A stretch of DNA of 64,000 nt from Auricularia sp. M13. Its lineage: Eukaryota > Basidiomycota > Agaricomycetes > Auriculariales > Auriculariaceae. Within the stretch, counting starts at the first letter, position 1. The number at the start of each line of letters is the position of its first letter. Below the pieces are notes generated by a model. It saw only the letters and a program-made list of their open reading frames with translations. It was not told the DNA's origin and ran no database searches. Shown here piece after piece: positions 45,717 to 57,237 of this stretch. Position numbers and translations under genes: made by a program. The DNA lies in NCBI GenBank assembly GCA_037042915.1, contig CM073193.1, positions 5,456,001 to 5,520,000 on the forward strand. Direction: 5' to 3'.

Positions 45717-47230
45717 TCAAGCTGCCAGGTCGCCAGAAACGGTCTTGAGAAAGCGCAACATGCGCTCCGCCTCGCGATCGCCGGACATCATGGCACCGTG
45801 CGTACTGGCCCAGCAGTCCAGCTCGGTATGTTCTCCCGCGAACCCCAGCCAGCCGTCCCACAGCGGCTTGGACAGCTTCACAAAATTGAGCGTCGTTGAA
45901 TGTTCCTCCCTCCGCAGCTGGAATGAAGGTATACGCGCCCATCGAGTGCACGTCGCGATTCCAACCCGTCACAACGTATGCGTTGGGTTCAGGCGCATCA
46001 GCGATGCCAATGGCAGGCTTGAGCAGCGTGTGGAGGGCCACCTTGATGTTGTCCGCAGGCTGCACCTCGACGTGCTCTAGCGCAGGCGGGCCTAGGTCCA
46101 CGCAGAGCAGCGGCGCGCACTCGCCGTGTATGGACGCGAGATTGCGCACTTCCACGGCGCGTTGGCTCGTGGTAGCTTCGAAATCAGGGCCCGCTGGAGT
46201 GTCTTCAGGCGGCGCGAAGGTCACATAGAGCAGAGGCGCGTCGGCAGGCCACCACATGCGCGGATAAGACAGGAATATCTTCGTAAAGGAGCCCACGCCC
46301 AGTCGCTGTATCGCAGCAACACGTCGAGAAGGTGGAGGTGGACTGAAAGACGGTGGGTGGTGTTTGAGGACGCCGAGCGATATCCCGCATATGCATGCCA
46401 CTTGTTCAGTGCGGACCTCTGTGCGGTCGATCAACGTCACGGTGTGTTGAAACCCGACGTCCGCCCCTGCGGCCGTTGCGTCGGTCAACAGATGTTCCAC
46501 GAAGCTCGAGTGCTCTTCCGCAATGTATGTGGAAGGCCCGTAGAAATCGCCGTCGAAGCCCCAATACTTGAGGCTGACCCCGTCAAACGGCGGGCTCGTC
46601 TAGCTGCAGCAGCTGATGGCCAGAGTGGTGGCATGAGGCTTGTCCTCATCATCCTCGAGTCCGTCGTATAAAGCCGAGTCGTCGAAAGAGAAAGTCGGGC
46701 AGGCTTTGGGTAGGATTGGGTGTGGTCTGGTACTGCGAAGGTATTTGGCTTTGTCCCAAAGCACGTCCTCAACATTCTTTTTGCAGAATCTGAGTGCGAT
46801 GTCTTGGAATCAGCCCTCCTGCAACGCGATTCAGCGGCGGATCCAATGTATGCGAATGGGTACATATAACCCACCTGCCGGTCCATAAATTGCCCAATCC
46901 TCGCTGGTTGGCCGATGAATACGCTACAAGCAATGTCAGACGCATCTCATAATCAAAGGCAAAGCCACGCCACCATCTCCTTGAATGGGTTTCCGAAGTC
47001 GTAGCCGCGCAGCTCCCTTCAACAACCAGTCGGCCCAACTCTCGCAGCGTACACAGCGAAAGACAAGACACATACGTCGCGCCAAGGTCGATAGGGCACG
47101 ACATGGCGTCCGTGCGCGTATAGCTGCGACCCCCGAGGCGGACGCGCACCTCCAGCACGAGCACGCTGCGCGCCGCTGCGACGCCGCTGATGCCGCCGCC
47201 GATGATGAAGACCTCCGCGTCCATCGTCAA
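45717..47230 (-). pseudogene. decayed flavin-containing amine (polyamine-type) oxidase
   Basis: The N-terminus shows the FAD dinucleotide loop FIIGGGISGVAAARS, followed at once by VLVLEVRVRLGGRSYTRT; about eight residues of the expected helix and strand are absent. PIDLGATYV follows, then (after a likely intron) GYDFGNPFKEMVAWL. Further on are YWGFDGDFYG, SSFVEHLLTDATAAGADVGF and LGVLKHHPPSF, then VGSFTKIFLSYPRMWWPADA and GAYTFIPAAEGG. The C-terminal FAD motif is clear (LWDGWLGFAGEHTELDCWAS, then HGAMMSGDREAERML, stop 45717) but sits in another frame, with no GT-AG intron to bridge the change. The segment before LGVLKHH is also abnormal. Probably a pseudogene; a sequencing error at the frame change is the alternative. 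Confidence 0.65.
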
Positions 47231-47889
47231 TTTTCTCGACCGCGCGCTGGCTGAAGCCCTGATTCACCGGCTCGATAAGGACACTGAAAATTCGGGTGCC
47301 AGCAGCCAGTCCAGTACCGATCGCCGTGGCATGAGATTATCGCGTGTCAATCAAGCTATACGAGTGTGTTGCGAGATGGCCCCTGGTAGGGTACAGATAT
47401 TCATTCAGTCAAGGGCGTGTCCACTCTAACAACTGTGCAAACTGGGAAGCAGGTTGGCGGTGCGGAATTGGGCAAATCCTGCTCAGGTCTCAAGGGCGAC
47501 GAGAATATAGGAAACGAGTTGGGAGGGGTGGTCTCGAGGCTGGTAATGCAGGTCCGGTGTCATCGCGAACGGACATGTGGTCGAGGGACAACGCGCGGTG
47601 GTCGCTCGATCCCTAGTGGGATACAAGCGCCCCGTGCGCGCTTCGCGATGCTCAATTCCGCTCGTCTGATCGCCAGTTCACGCTCGCATTTTTCGCCCAG
47701 GCTTTCCTCGACTCGTAATACACACGAGGGAGGGCAACGGCCCAGTCACACCCTCTAAAACAGAGACGTATCGGCCTTCGCGTCCCATCAGCAAAGCCGA
47801 CAAGACATTGTCCATCCGGCGGTAGTGGTTGGATAGAGCGACTAAGAGTGACCAGGCGCTCCTGAGGAGACTTTTCTAGTACTAAACAA

Positions 47890-48715
47890 TCTCATCCAGC
47901 AACCAAAGCGGCCGCGCGCCGGTGTGATCGTCGTCCGGCGCAAAGAAAGCAGTCGGGGCCGACTCGACACGGCATTGCATATCACAGAGACGAGCCGCGA
48001 CGACTCGGCGTGAATTTGCGAGACTCCGAAATGCTCGACCCTGTGCCAAGCTGCAGCGTAGATCGAGATAAAGAGGCCATCCAATATCGCAGACGCATTT
48101 ATAAATGCAGGATAGAACACGTCGACAATTATTTTGCAGGCGGGCCAGATATCGTAGCGCATGCGACTTGCATGAACCAGGCGTAAGGCGATTCACAGCT
48201 CGACAGTAAGGATGGACAGGCTCGGTGCGCGGGAACGCAGAGCGCACGAGGAAGGGCGACAGCCCAGCCTGTAATGTCACGATCATGACTGGACGCAGCG
48301 GCCCAGCCGTTCGAGCGGCAAGCGCTGGCGCAAGCGGCGAGCGCTAGCATCACTCGTAGGGCTACTTGGTAGCGGGTATTGAGCGTTATCCGGTGTCCAT
48401 GCGCCTGGATAGCGCAGTGCGCGCGGTGGCCTGGGTGCTGCTTTCAATGGAAAGGAGAAAATCGAAAGACAAGACCGTCACGGTTCGGCTTGCTACGAAC
48501 TCCGACGGTAAGTATCTTCTTGCCCGCGCCAGAACGTCGGCTGGCTCGCACTATTGTTTATCGCGAGGGAGTATCGAAAGGGTTGCGCAATCAGGACCGG
48601 GGAATGGCGCTGGTGGAACGTGATACACTACGTGCGACCAAGTCGCCCTCCACGCACAGCGTGCAAACGGCCCTGCGCCAGCTGTATTGGGCTCACGATT
48701 ATCACATAGTCTGAC
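47890..48715 (+). repeat. R1 repeat, copy e (3' part missing)
   Basis: Begins GCCGGTGTGATCGTCGTCCG like copy d and ends shortly after the GCGACCAAGTCGCC block at GGCTCACGATTATC; the last ~300 bp of copies c and d are absent. Just downstream, a 40-bp tandem duplication containing AGGCGTACTATATAG lies at about 48866-48945. Confidence 0.75.
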
Positions 48716-49031
48716 TCGGAATCGAACTTTGCACTGGTATCCACTTATGTCTTATCTCCAGGCAGATCGTCGCGGCCATATTCAGATCGTGCTGCCTATA
48801 TAACCAATGAAGCGCCAAGATTCGCCGAACCTTTCAGACGTCCATATTACTGCTCTCATCCATGCACAGGCGTACTATATAGGTCCATGTCCATCATCAT
48901 TATCACAGGCGTACTATATAGCCTCATGTCTATCGTCATTATCATCGCTCTCTTCACGTTGAGCAGTTCCTTCGCAGCAGATTCGGCCCCTGGTAACTCG
49001 TCAGAATGTGATAACTCGTGGCGCGTTCAGA

Positions 49032-50060
49032 TTAACCTGATCTTGGACAGGAACGCCGAAGATCGACCGCTGGTCGACGTTTCAGCTCCGCAAGTTCTGC
49101 TGGGGAAAGGGTCTGTATCCAGAGCGGATTGTAGAAATTCTCCGGCAGTCCGACAACGACGTCGTCATCCACGACCAGCTTTGGAGGATGGTTGATTCGT
49201 CGTCGAAATTGGTTTCCGGGTCCGCCTTCACCATATAGGTTAGTAGCCGAGAGGTGTGGGTCAAGGAGCAAATGAAAGATCCGGGTAACCTCTGGATTGA
49301 CCCAGAACCTCTCAATTCGCCGAAAAACCTTCATCCCGGGCTTAGATGCCTCTTTGTCGGTCTCGTCTTCACTAATCATCTCGTCGTCGACCTTGCGATA
49401 GATGGCATAGAAGCTGTACAACGTTTCAAAGCAAATGCGAAGGCGAAGCTTTGCCAACTGGAACTTTTGTCACTCATCACGTCGCGAGTCATTGCACGGC
49501 GCACACACCGATGCTCGCCGGCCATTTTTCCGGCGGAATGACCGCAGCTCGTAGCTTTCGCGGTCGGCCAGTGGGAAGTAGAGGTTCTGGTACAACGTAA
49601 AAAAATATCTGATCTTGCTCAGGAATAGATCTCTAATGTTGTCAGGCTCCAGGTCCCTTTCCACAAATGCGTCCTCGGCAAAATGAACTTTTTTGACACG
49701 CTCTAGAAAACCAGTTGCAAAGAGGGTTCCTGCTTTGATGTTCCAGTGCGACTGTTGGCCATCCGGAGTAGTCACAAGGTCAAGCTGCAAATATTTCATG
49801 CTGGGGCCCGGCCCGCCCTCGAGAAATGTGAGTATGTCTTCGATTGAGGCCGGTGGATGAGGCCGACAATTGGGACGGTTCTTGACGCCGAATCCTAGAT
49901 CCTCTCTCATGGCCAATCTGATGGCAGTCTAAGACGAATCCAGCTATCAGTATGACTACGACCGCATACTGGGGTGTGGCTGAGATGCCATCCCGACAGG
50001 ACAACATACATGGAGCCTGTTTGCCGTGATCTCCTTCGGCACACGATTATGGGGCAAGTT
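49032..50060 (-). CDS. Agaricomycete uncharacterised protein (VGLPxNFYxPxW family)
   Basis: Two long segments, 49916-49473 and 49457-49032, lie in one frame with a TGA between them. A 51-bp phase-0 intron (GTGTGTGC to TTCCAG) removes the TGA, joining NGRRAS to LAKLRLRICF. The C-terminus contains VVVGLPENFYNPLW and ELKRRPAVDLR, a signature I recognise from a large, uncharacterised protein family of mushroom-forming fungi. The middle has LQLDLVTTPDGQQSHWNIKA. An upstream exon probably ends near 50.0 kb before an intron whose acceptor is about 49920; the start codon is unresolved. Function unknown. Confidence 0.5.
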
Positions 50061-51062
50061 GAGTCCTTGAAACGCTGGCGGGAGCGGCGCTGCCCGTCTC
50101 CGTGGTCGCTCGAAAGCATTCTTAACGATACCCTATCGAATAGCATTAACGGTTCAGCTCAAGCGATAAGCGTGCCGACGCGACCTACTTCGACGTCGGA
50201 GGTAGACTCGTTCGTAGCAGTCGTTGGTGTGCCGAAATCAAAACTTTCGTATGACGCCTGCCTGCGAGACGGGTTACTGGGCGGCTGGCCTGGCCCGCGA
50301 TAGAAATTGACCTGGGGTCGATGGTTGTCGGTGTGAGAGTGTTCGCTGGGCAGTTTCTGAGGGTGGTGCGATCCAAGGAGAGACTGCACGTTCAAAATTA
50401 AGCAATGCCAATCTGAGACGAGAGGAAACTCGCTGGGACTGGTTTCTGCGCTTTACGAAGCTGCCTTGGAGGTGGGGATCCCATCTGTTCAGGAGACACG
50501 TCCATGGGTGACTTGAATAGAATGTCAACGCGTATTCAGTTCGGAATTCCTAGGAGATTCTCACCGAGTGCAAGACCTCGCGCGGCCGGTGGCTCAAAAT
50601 GGAACTGGACCTGCGTCGGGGCTCTACCGTGGGGGCGCTATATACGAACCGAGGGTGGCTATTCATTGATCCTTCGCCGAAGCGACTTGACCGATCGTTT
50701 TCGCGGCGTCTGAGGCCAACGCTGGCTTGATGAGATAATTCTGCATCTTTCCATTCGGCGACTTTGGGGAGTGTGAGGCGCGTCCTCCCGCTTTCTCTCG
50801 TTGGTTGATCATCACGACACGGCTCGGTGTTGACGCCCTTCTGGATACGTTTTGCGAAACGACGGTTGCCGGTGTTCGTTGGCTTCGGAAAGCTCGTAGA
50901 TGCGTGCGATTGTAGGTTTTGAAAACTACCCGCGGACTTCCTTAACGGCCTCGAACGATTATGACCAGCTTTCATATGTTCGAGTGGGCCCTCTACTTGG
51001 GCCAACTCGTGATCGCCAGTTTCCCGCTTTCAGACCAATCAGCAAACGCAGAGTGCACTCTC

Positions 51063-51878
51063 TTAGAGGCATACCAGATCGACAGAAGCCTTGGGGATGG
51101 GCTGGCCGCGGTGTATGTGAGAAAGTTGAATCTGCGTGAGTAACGGGACGCACGCTTTCGCCGCCACCGTCTCCCGGTCTGGGTCGATGATGAGCATCAC
51201 GGCCGGCTGGAGATACTGTCGGGAAGTCCCTTTGCGCATCCTGGGTGAACGCGGACCTGCGGTCAGTACCATACAACTGATAGCTCGTGGAATGGAAGAC
51301 GATGCTTACATGTACAGCTGGAACTCCGAGAAGCTCTTTCGAAGCACCGGCCGTGGGCGATGTGGAGCTTGGCAGACCTACATGGTGATCTGGTGGATGA
51401 GCCGTGCAATCTGGCAAGCGCGATTCCAAGGGCGATGCAATCTATACGAAAATTCAGCGCGCTAGGATCATTGATGCTAGTGTGCGTACCTGTCCCGTAT
51501 GAGGGCGACCTTGACCTTCATCCGTAGGTTTCTAAGTCCGTGAGAGATTGATTTCATGCTCGATTGAAGAAAGCGTACCGAAGCAGGCTCCAAATGCTCT
51601 CGTTGAGGCGAGGGACCACGCACCATCCTGTCGCCGCACTCCTCGCCTGTTTGCTGTGTTTCTGGAGAAGAATCGAAGGTCAAGAGTTCAAATTCTTGGG
51701 AAGTTCCTGACGCCTCTCCCAGTTCCGATGCTCCGTGGAATGCCTCTTCCGTGAGGTTTGGCATCTGAGAGATGGCGTGGTCGCGCTCAACAGGTGGAGA
51801 TCGAGACCTGAGGCGCTTCACCTCGGTCGGCGAGCGATAGAGTTCTTGCGAAGTACACCTTTTCCTGGGTGCCGACAT
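51063..51878 (-). CDS. disordered protein gene, first exon clear
   Basis: The ATG at 51878 lies about 45 bp after a GTATATAAC TATA box (about 51920). The open frame to 51477 encodes a charged, Ser/Pro/Glu-rich protein starting MSAPRKRCTSQELYRSPTEV and ending with a basic helix (HGLRNLRMKVKVALIRDR) at a GTACGC donor. Downstream exons are probable (GAATTTTCGTATAG acceptor near 51447; later segment LQPAVMLIIDPDRETVAAKA, about 51130-51200), but several joins are possible, including very small exons. Divergent to the gene at 52205. No domain was recognised. Confidence 0.45.
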
Positions 51879-52204
51879 CTGTCTAACTGTCGTGCATATA
51901 CTGGCAAATATGAACCCGTTATATACTCTTCAGGGCGCTGTCAGGCTGTGCTGCGACGCAATCATCCAGAAGCATGTAGGTCAGCTCGATATCCTCCGAT
52001 TCGGGATTAGTGCACCGACAAGAGGCGGTGATAGGCGGTGATAGGCGGTGATAATTGGCAAGCATGCGCATGAATTTGTGATCGTCAGATCCGGAATAGT
52101 GCTCCGATAGGGGGGCTTCTGTGTAGGCACTATATAAAATGGAGATCATACTATATTCGTGCTTCGCCGTCCAGACTCCGTATTAATTCCTTCGACACTG
52201 CGCC
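51879..52204. promoter_or_regulatory. bidirectional promoter with triple 10-bp repeat
   Basis: Two outward TATA boxes: near 51920 for the minus gene and CTATATAAAA at 52130-52139 for the plus gene. Midway, 52024-52053 carries three exact copies of GGCGGTGATA, a candidate regulator-binding cluster between two divergent genes. Confidence 0.55.
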
Positions 52205-53209
52205 ATGCCATCCACCGACGACTCGGCCGCCGAGGCGCGCGATCAACGACGCGCACAGCCTGAACTACGCCAAGTTGATTCCGAGAGGTACGCACCTACA
52301 TGTTGGACGCTTCAGAGCAGATTCTTAGGCGACGTTGGCTTCGTCAGATGGGATAACGCGCGACTTCAAAGAGTAGCTCCTGCAAAGGCCAATAATCATA
52401 CGTCAGATTCGCACTTGCATCAAGATCACAGTCAGCAACGCCGCGGCATCGACCCTACATTCGAGCGATGGCGGTATGGAAGACTGCAGACGAAAGGAAC
52501 CATCCGAAGCAGTTCTCAAGGCAACGGAAGTCAGTTCTTGCAGGAAATGAGTTCTAATTTCCAGTTGGAAGGGGGTGCTAGAGCTAGAGAAAAGACCTCT
52601 TCCCTTCCAAAACCGCACTATGCTGATGCCAATATTCCGGAGGAAGACCGAAGAGACCGCGGCCATGATCGTGCAGCTGGCGTTACATACAGTCAAGAGG
52701 ACACTCGAATGCGTCCTCGGAGCTCCCAATATGCGCACGATGGGCGGGCACGCCGTGAAAATGACCGGTACAGCGGTGGAGAACATAGCACGTGGGGACA
52801 TAGGAAGGGACGTCATGAGGATTTCCCGATGATGGAGCGCAGAGCAAGGCCAGACCGATCGACTGATGAAGGATCCTGGATAAAGGACCGCGCCGAAAGG
52901 CTGGACGCACGCTCCAATCATCAAGCAGCCCAAGACATATATCCACACGGCAACAACGGGAACAACGGCCTGGCTGAACATAATGACGAGCATTATAGCA
53001 GTGCACGTACCCGGGGAAAACGCAGCTTGCAGGGATACACCAATTCACCACCTCCTGATGGGCGTCGTCGCGAAGATCGCCGCATGACACGCCGGAGAGT
53101 AGGCCCAGAACGAGCGGCCGATGAAGATGGATCTTGGATCAAGGACCGTGCCAAGAGGCAGAGCGCGCTGTCAGAGCAAGCGGCCGGTAAACCTCACAGA
53201 CAGGAGTAG
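52205..53209 (+). CDS. highly charged disordered protein with an internal duplication
   Basis: Intact single-exon ORF of 334 residues; TATA box about 70 bp upstream. Very rich in Arg, Asp, Glu, Gln and Ser, with almost no hydrophobic core. Two ~30-residue units near residues 217-247 and 297-330 are homologous: RPDRSTDEGSWIKDRAERLD and GPERAADEDGSWIKDRAKRQ. The core SWIKDRA(E/K)R looks like a short binding motif. No known family. Nucleic-acid or scaffold binding is a guess from composition only. Confidence 0.6.
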   Translation: MPSTDDSAAEARDQRRAQPELRQVDSERYAPTCWTLQSRFLGDVGFVRWDNARLQRVAPAKANNHTSDSHLHQDHSQQRRGIDPTFERWRYGRLQTKGTIRSSSQGNGSQFLQEMSSNFQLEGGARAREKTSSLPKPHYADANIPEEDRRDRGHDRAAGVTYSQEDTRMRPRSSQYAHDGRARRENDRYSGGEHSTWGHRKGRHEDFPMMERRARPDRSTDEGSWIKDRAERLDARSNHQAAQDIYPHGNNGNNGLAEHNDEHYSSARTRGKRSLQGYTNSPPPDGRRREDRRMTRRRVGPERAADEDGSWIKDRAKRQSALSEQAAGKPHRQE

Positions 53210-53214
53210 GCGCA

Positions 53215-53870
53215 TTGAGTGCGCCACAGTTGAGGCGGATGTGATAGGACACTACAGGGAAGCTCGTGGACATTGACTTTGGTCACCCTGTCATATATCT
53301 CGGACATTGCACTGTAAGAATTCGATGGTTTGATATGCGTCCAGCTAGACATATTGTAAAACAAGGCGGCGTGTGGTTCATGTCAAGCCGGGAATGAGAT
53401 CACATAGGCGTTTTGTTGGCACATCGGAGGCGCATCGAAAGCCACGACGTGCGTTAATCCACGGAGTAGAACCTCGTGGACGACAATGTGACCGTTGAAT
53501 CGATCGTCTCCATCGTAATGGCGTCTGCTAAAGCGCCTTACTACGACAGAGAAACTGTGAGTGGACGCTTGCTCGTTCATTGACATGTCCTCATAATGGC
53601 CTGCAGCTGCGTTTTCCTGGCGACATGATCATCGGCGCGAGGTTGCCGGATGGAACCATAATTCCGTGCGTTACGTTGGCGGCGCAGTCGCTCGGCGAGC
53701 TGGCTTGATCAGGCGAAGGCTACGAGTCCAGGATACAGGTCCAAGTGAGATATCTATGGCGACTCTTCTCGGACACATACTTTCATGCGAATACACACTC
53801 GACCAGTTCTGAGCCCGTCGTCCATGACATCGTAAAAACCGAGGACTTGGGCCACGACTAGGGGCCAGTT
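53215..53870. other. intergenic stretch without a recognised gene
   Basis: Only short frames are present (for example a 67-codon minus frame at 53383-53586). No repeat family was recognised before the inverted duplication starts at 53878. Confidence 0.3.
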
Positions 53871-53877
53871 ATGCCAG

Positions 53878-55902
53878 GACATGGAGCCTACACTGTGTTC
53901 GCACAATACGGTGCCAAAACGGGGGATGGGACTTGTACAGTGCCAATGTGAGCGCACATAGAAGATTTAGTCAGTTTGATCTAGCAGGCCGCATGGCTAA
54001 GGAGACGGAGAGGTCATCGGCTGCGCCTGGCGGTCAAAATCCCCGCGGGCGCGCGCGCCTTGGCGGTTGCAGAATGTGGTCGATATTATTATAGCAGCAG
54101 CCGCTACGGGCCAGTTTGAGCCTGAATACAGGACGCGCAATTGACCCTCCGCCTCTACCGCGTCTTTCGAACCCATTGGATGCGGTTTACTCACGTAAGA
54201 GCTCACGATCACGCAACGCCCACGAATGCAGGCTTGCACGCTGTGCATGAAGGGCGACTTGGTCGCATGAGTCATCCACCCGCGCCACTCCCCAGCCCTG
54301 ATGGTTCAGCCTTTTGATAAGATCTCCTGCGCGATGAACAGCAGTGCGAGCAAGCTGACGTTCCGGTGCGGGCAAGAAGGATACCGTCGGAGTTCGGAGC
54401 AAGCCGAACCGTGTCTTGTCCTCCGATTTTCTCCTTTACCTACCTACCTTTCCATTCCATCCTGGGCGCCGCGCGCACTGGGGTATACTGCTATCCATGC
54501 ACCTGAAACCCAGAAAATACCGGATATCCGCTACCAAGTAGCCCTACGAGTGACGCTGGCGCTCGCCGCTTGCTTGAGCCAGCGCTGGCCGCTCGAACGT
54601 CCGGCCGTGGCGCTACACACCGGGCTGAATGACCGTGTCTATAATTTCCCTCAGAGTAGTCCAGACTGCCTTGCGTGTGAGGTTGTGGCTCGTCGCATGC
54701 GCTGAAAGACTACCGGGCATGATAGCGGTCGGTGTCAGTTCAGAATTCGCAGAACAGGTCTTTGGAAGACATTCAAGTGTGGATGTCTTGCTCCAGCTGC
54801 TATAAAGAATACAATTCCAAGCCGTGCATCGTGCTTCCGCTAGACGACCTGTCTTGAAGCTTGAATATCAGTGCCATTGCACGCCAAAAAAATGCCTTCT
54901 TGCCTCCCAGACCTTTTCCTTGCAGGTCCACATATATCCCAATCTCCGTGGAAGGCTCGATACCCGATTGTGTGATGATTGTGAGCTGGATGAATGCGGT
55001 GTTGAAGAACATTCGCGCGAGCTTCTGCCCAAGTCGTCCTTATCAGCTACCGCGGCGATGCCAGCTTCAACTGGCGGACGGCGCGCACCAGCTGACCGTC
55101 GGCTCAGCACATTGCTGAACGCTAGCGGAGATATATGGGGGATTCCCAGACAAGCGCGCCGTGAGACGGACTCCACGCCAACGGCCCTCGCGCGCAGCGT
55201 CCTTATCACGCGCCAAGTCCGCCTCGCTCGACCTCGGCCGTGCCACATGACTGTTTGCTATCGCGCGATGCTTGTCGTGAGGGCGAGCCTCGCCTCGCGA
55301 CTCTCTTCAAGAGTACCGCTCTCTTCATGGATCCGCCTGACGCGAAACGTGCACGCGCGGAAGCGCTAATCGCCCACGGTGCTTCCAATCCAACGAACAG
55401 GAGGATAACTCTCATCAAATGTGACTCCCCGACATCTGGTCACTGTTGATTTGGCCGGAATACGGAAGGTACAATTACTATTTTGCTAAAGACAGGGAAG
55501 AGGTTTCGTGTAGCACAGGGTGATCGAAAACTATTGAAGGCACTGCTATTCAAGGAAACGTGCAATGGACAGACGCTACGGGAAATGCAATTTGTCCGCC
55601 GCAACTACGGGTAAAGCTCGAGGGTTCCCAGGACGTTATCGGTACTTGGTGTGACCGGCCCGTCCCAACCTGAGCTCGTACTGAGCGACGGGTTACAACT
55701 GCCGCATCGTGACGCTGGGGCCGCGCTCCGCGGCGGGAATGTATTTGCACGTCGTAACACCCCAGTGCTGGTAATCGACGGACCCTCGATACGCCGTAAA
55801 GTCGTGGTCACGTCCCAGTCGCTGAGGGAAACGGGCAACGGAAATTGAGGTATGCTCGAGAGGCTTCCTCTTCGACTAGCCCAGCGCGGCTGAGAAGTTT
55901 GA
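53878..55902 (-). repeat. 2.02-kb inverted duplication, right arm
   Basis: Partner of 16003-18025. Here the duplicated segment begins inside the last exon of the Dbl-homology gene, whose upstream exons are present and in phase, so this is probably the source copy. It contains an R1 segment at about 54210-54620. Confidence 0.9.
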
Positions 55903-57237
55903 TCCGCGTCTGTGGAGGTCGATGTCGACCCAGCAGACAAAGAGGAACCCGTTCCGTTCGGAAGGCTGCAAGGCTCGGCGGACTCCGACGGACTGCCCGC
56001 GTCACATTCGAGCTCGAAGACCTGCGATGAAAGGCTGCACCCTGAGCTTTCATCGAACGCGATGGGAAGCGACTAGACGCCAGTCAACAATTGCGGACTG
56101 GCACTTAAAACTAGCAGATGGGCAAACCTTTTTGCGCCCGAAGATTCGCGCGACGCTGAAACCGATACGAGTACGTATGAGCTGCGAGTGAAAGGCGAAT
56201 TCCGCTTCATGAATTGCCTCGTCTGCGGCTTGAGCAGCAGATCGCATGGCCTGAATCGCATTGGGTAACAAATCCTTTCCCGGTCCTGAGAATGGATGAG
56301 ATCGTCATCTCTCTTCAAGGGTGCCAATGGCTCACCGGAGGAGGCGGACGCGAGCTGGGACAGCAAAAGGGGATATCGGCATATACGTTGTACGGGTTTA
56401 ATGAGAAGGTCAGCAAAGCGGAGCGCCCTTGGTGGCACGGAAAGGGTGGGGGGGGTGCTCGATGCTGGGTCACAGCTTGCGTGGGACAGGAAAGTGGCGA
56501 AGGCAGATGTACTTGGGGATGCCCGGCGGCTCTTGCGGAATAAGAATGAACCGAGAGAGGAGAACCTTAAGGTGGATACCGCCGGGGCAGCGGCAGGATG
56601 CTGTTGAAGCTGGAGGGCGGAGGCAGCCGTTGCACAAATTCTCTCAAACTCGGAGAATTGTACTCGTCGTCCGACGTGACGGAGAGCCTCAGCCGCAGCC
56701 AAGTGACCATGGCAATACGGTATGTAAAGCGAGAAATCTGACGCCTGCTAACAATGAGCGCACTGCGCCCTACCGCACCGGACAGATTGAACCCACCGAA
56801 TCGATGAAGGCCTGCGCAACGGTCTGAATGGCGTCCTCGACCTCGTCTTCAGCGCAGGAGCCAATGAGGGATAGCTTACGCGCGAATGCCGTATGGAAGG
56901 CCAGCAGATCGGCAGAGTTGCGCGCCACAAGCCCAGACCTTTTGGGCAGTACAGATGGTAAGCGGGCAAGATAGATGTGATTCAAAGTGGCGAGGTAGCT
57001 GACGTAAGCCTGCTCGGAGTGCACTATTTCGAGGAGCGCATGCAGTCTACGTTCAGATTCGGAATATGACTTTCGCGGCCTTGCAAGTGACGGTGGGTCG
57101 TTCGCCGGGGATCTGGCAGAGTCGACGTATGGTAGCTCGGAAATAGGCTTAGCGTCGATAAGTAACTGCGAGCGCGCGCCCTCACGGACGTACCGAAGCG
57201 TGCTCAAGTGCATGGACGTCCTGCGTGGATGGTTCAT
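55605..57237 (-). CDS. Dbl-homology (RhoGEF-like) domain protein
   Basis: Exons 57237-56797, 56747-56336, 56285-56128 and 56072-55605 join in phase (introns 49, 50 and 55 bp) to 492 residues. DH-domain landmarks appear in order: SESERRLHALLEIVHSEQAY then VSYLATLNHIYL; FSLYIPYCHGHLAAAEALR; LRFADLLIKPVQRICRYPLL, the family's best-conserved helix; and LLPNAIQAMRSAAQAADEA. Such proteins activate Rho/Cdc42-type GTPases. The region after the DH domain, where a PH domain normally sits, is short (FELECDAGSP may be its remnant); the C-terminus is basic and Ser-rich (SLSDWDVTTTLRRIEGPSIT). The last exon runs into the inverted duplication. Upstream lies a copy of the C2H2-type 5' module, so transcription may start there. 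Confidence 0.65.

Noticed and set aside
48887-49195. Plus ORF starting with repeated hydrophobic MSIIIITGVLYS
   Set aside because: The start is made by a 40-bp tandem duplication and the rest is antisense to the VGLP-family gene.
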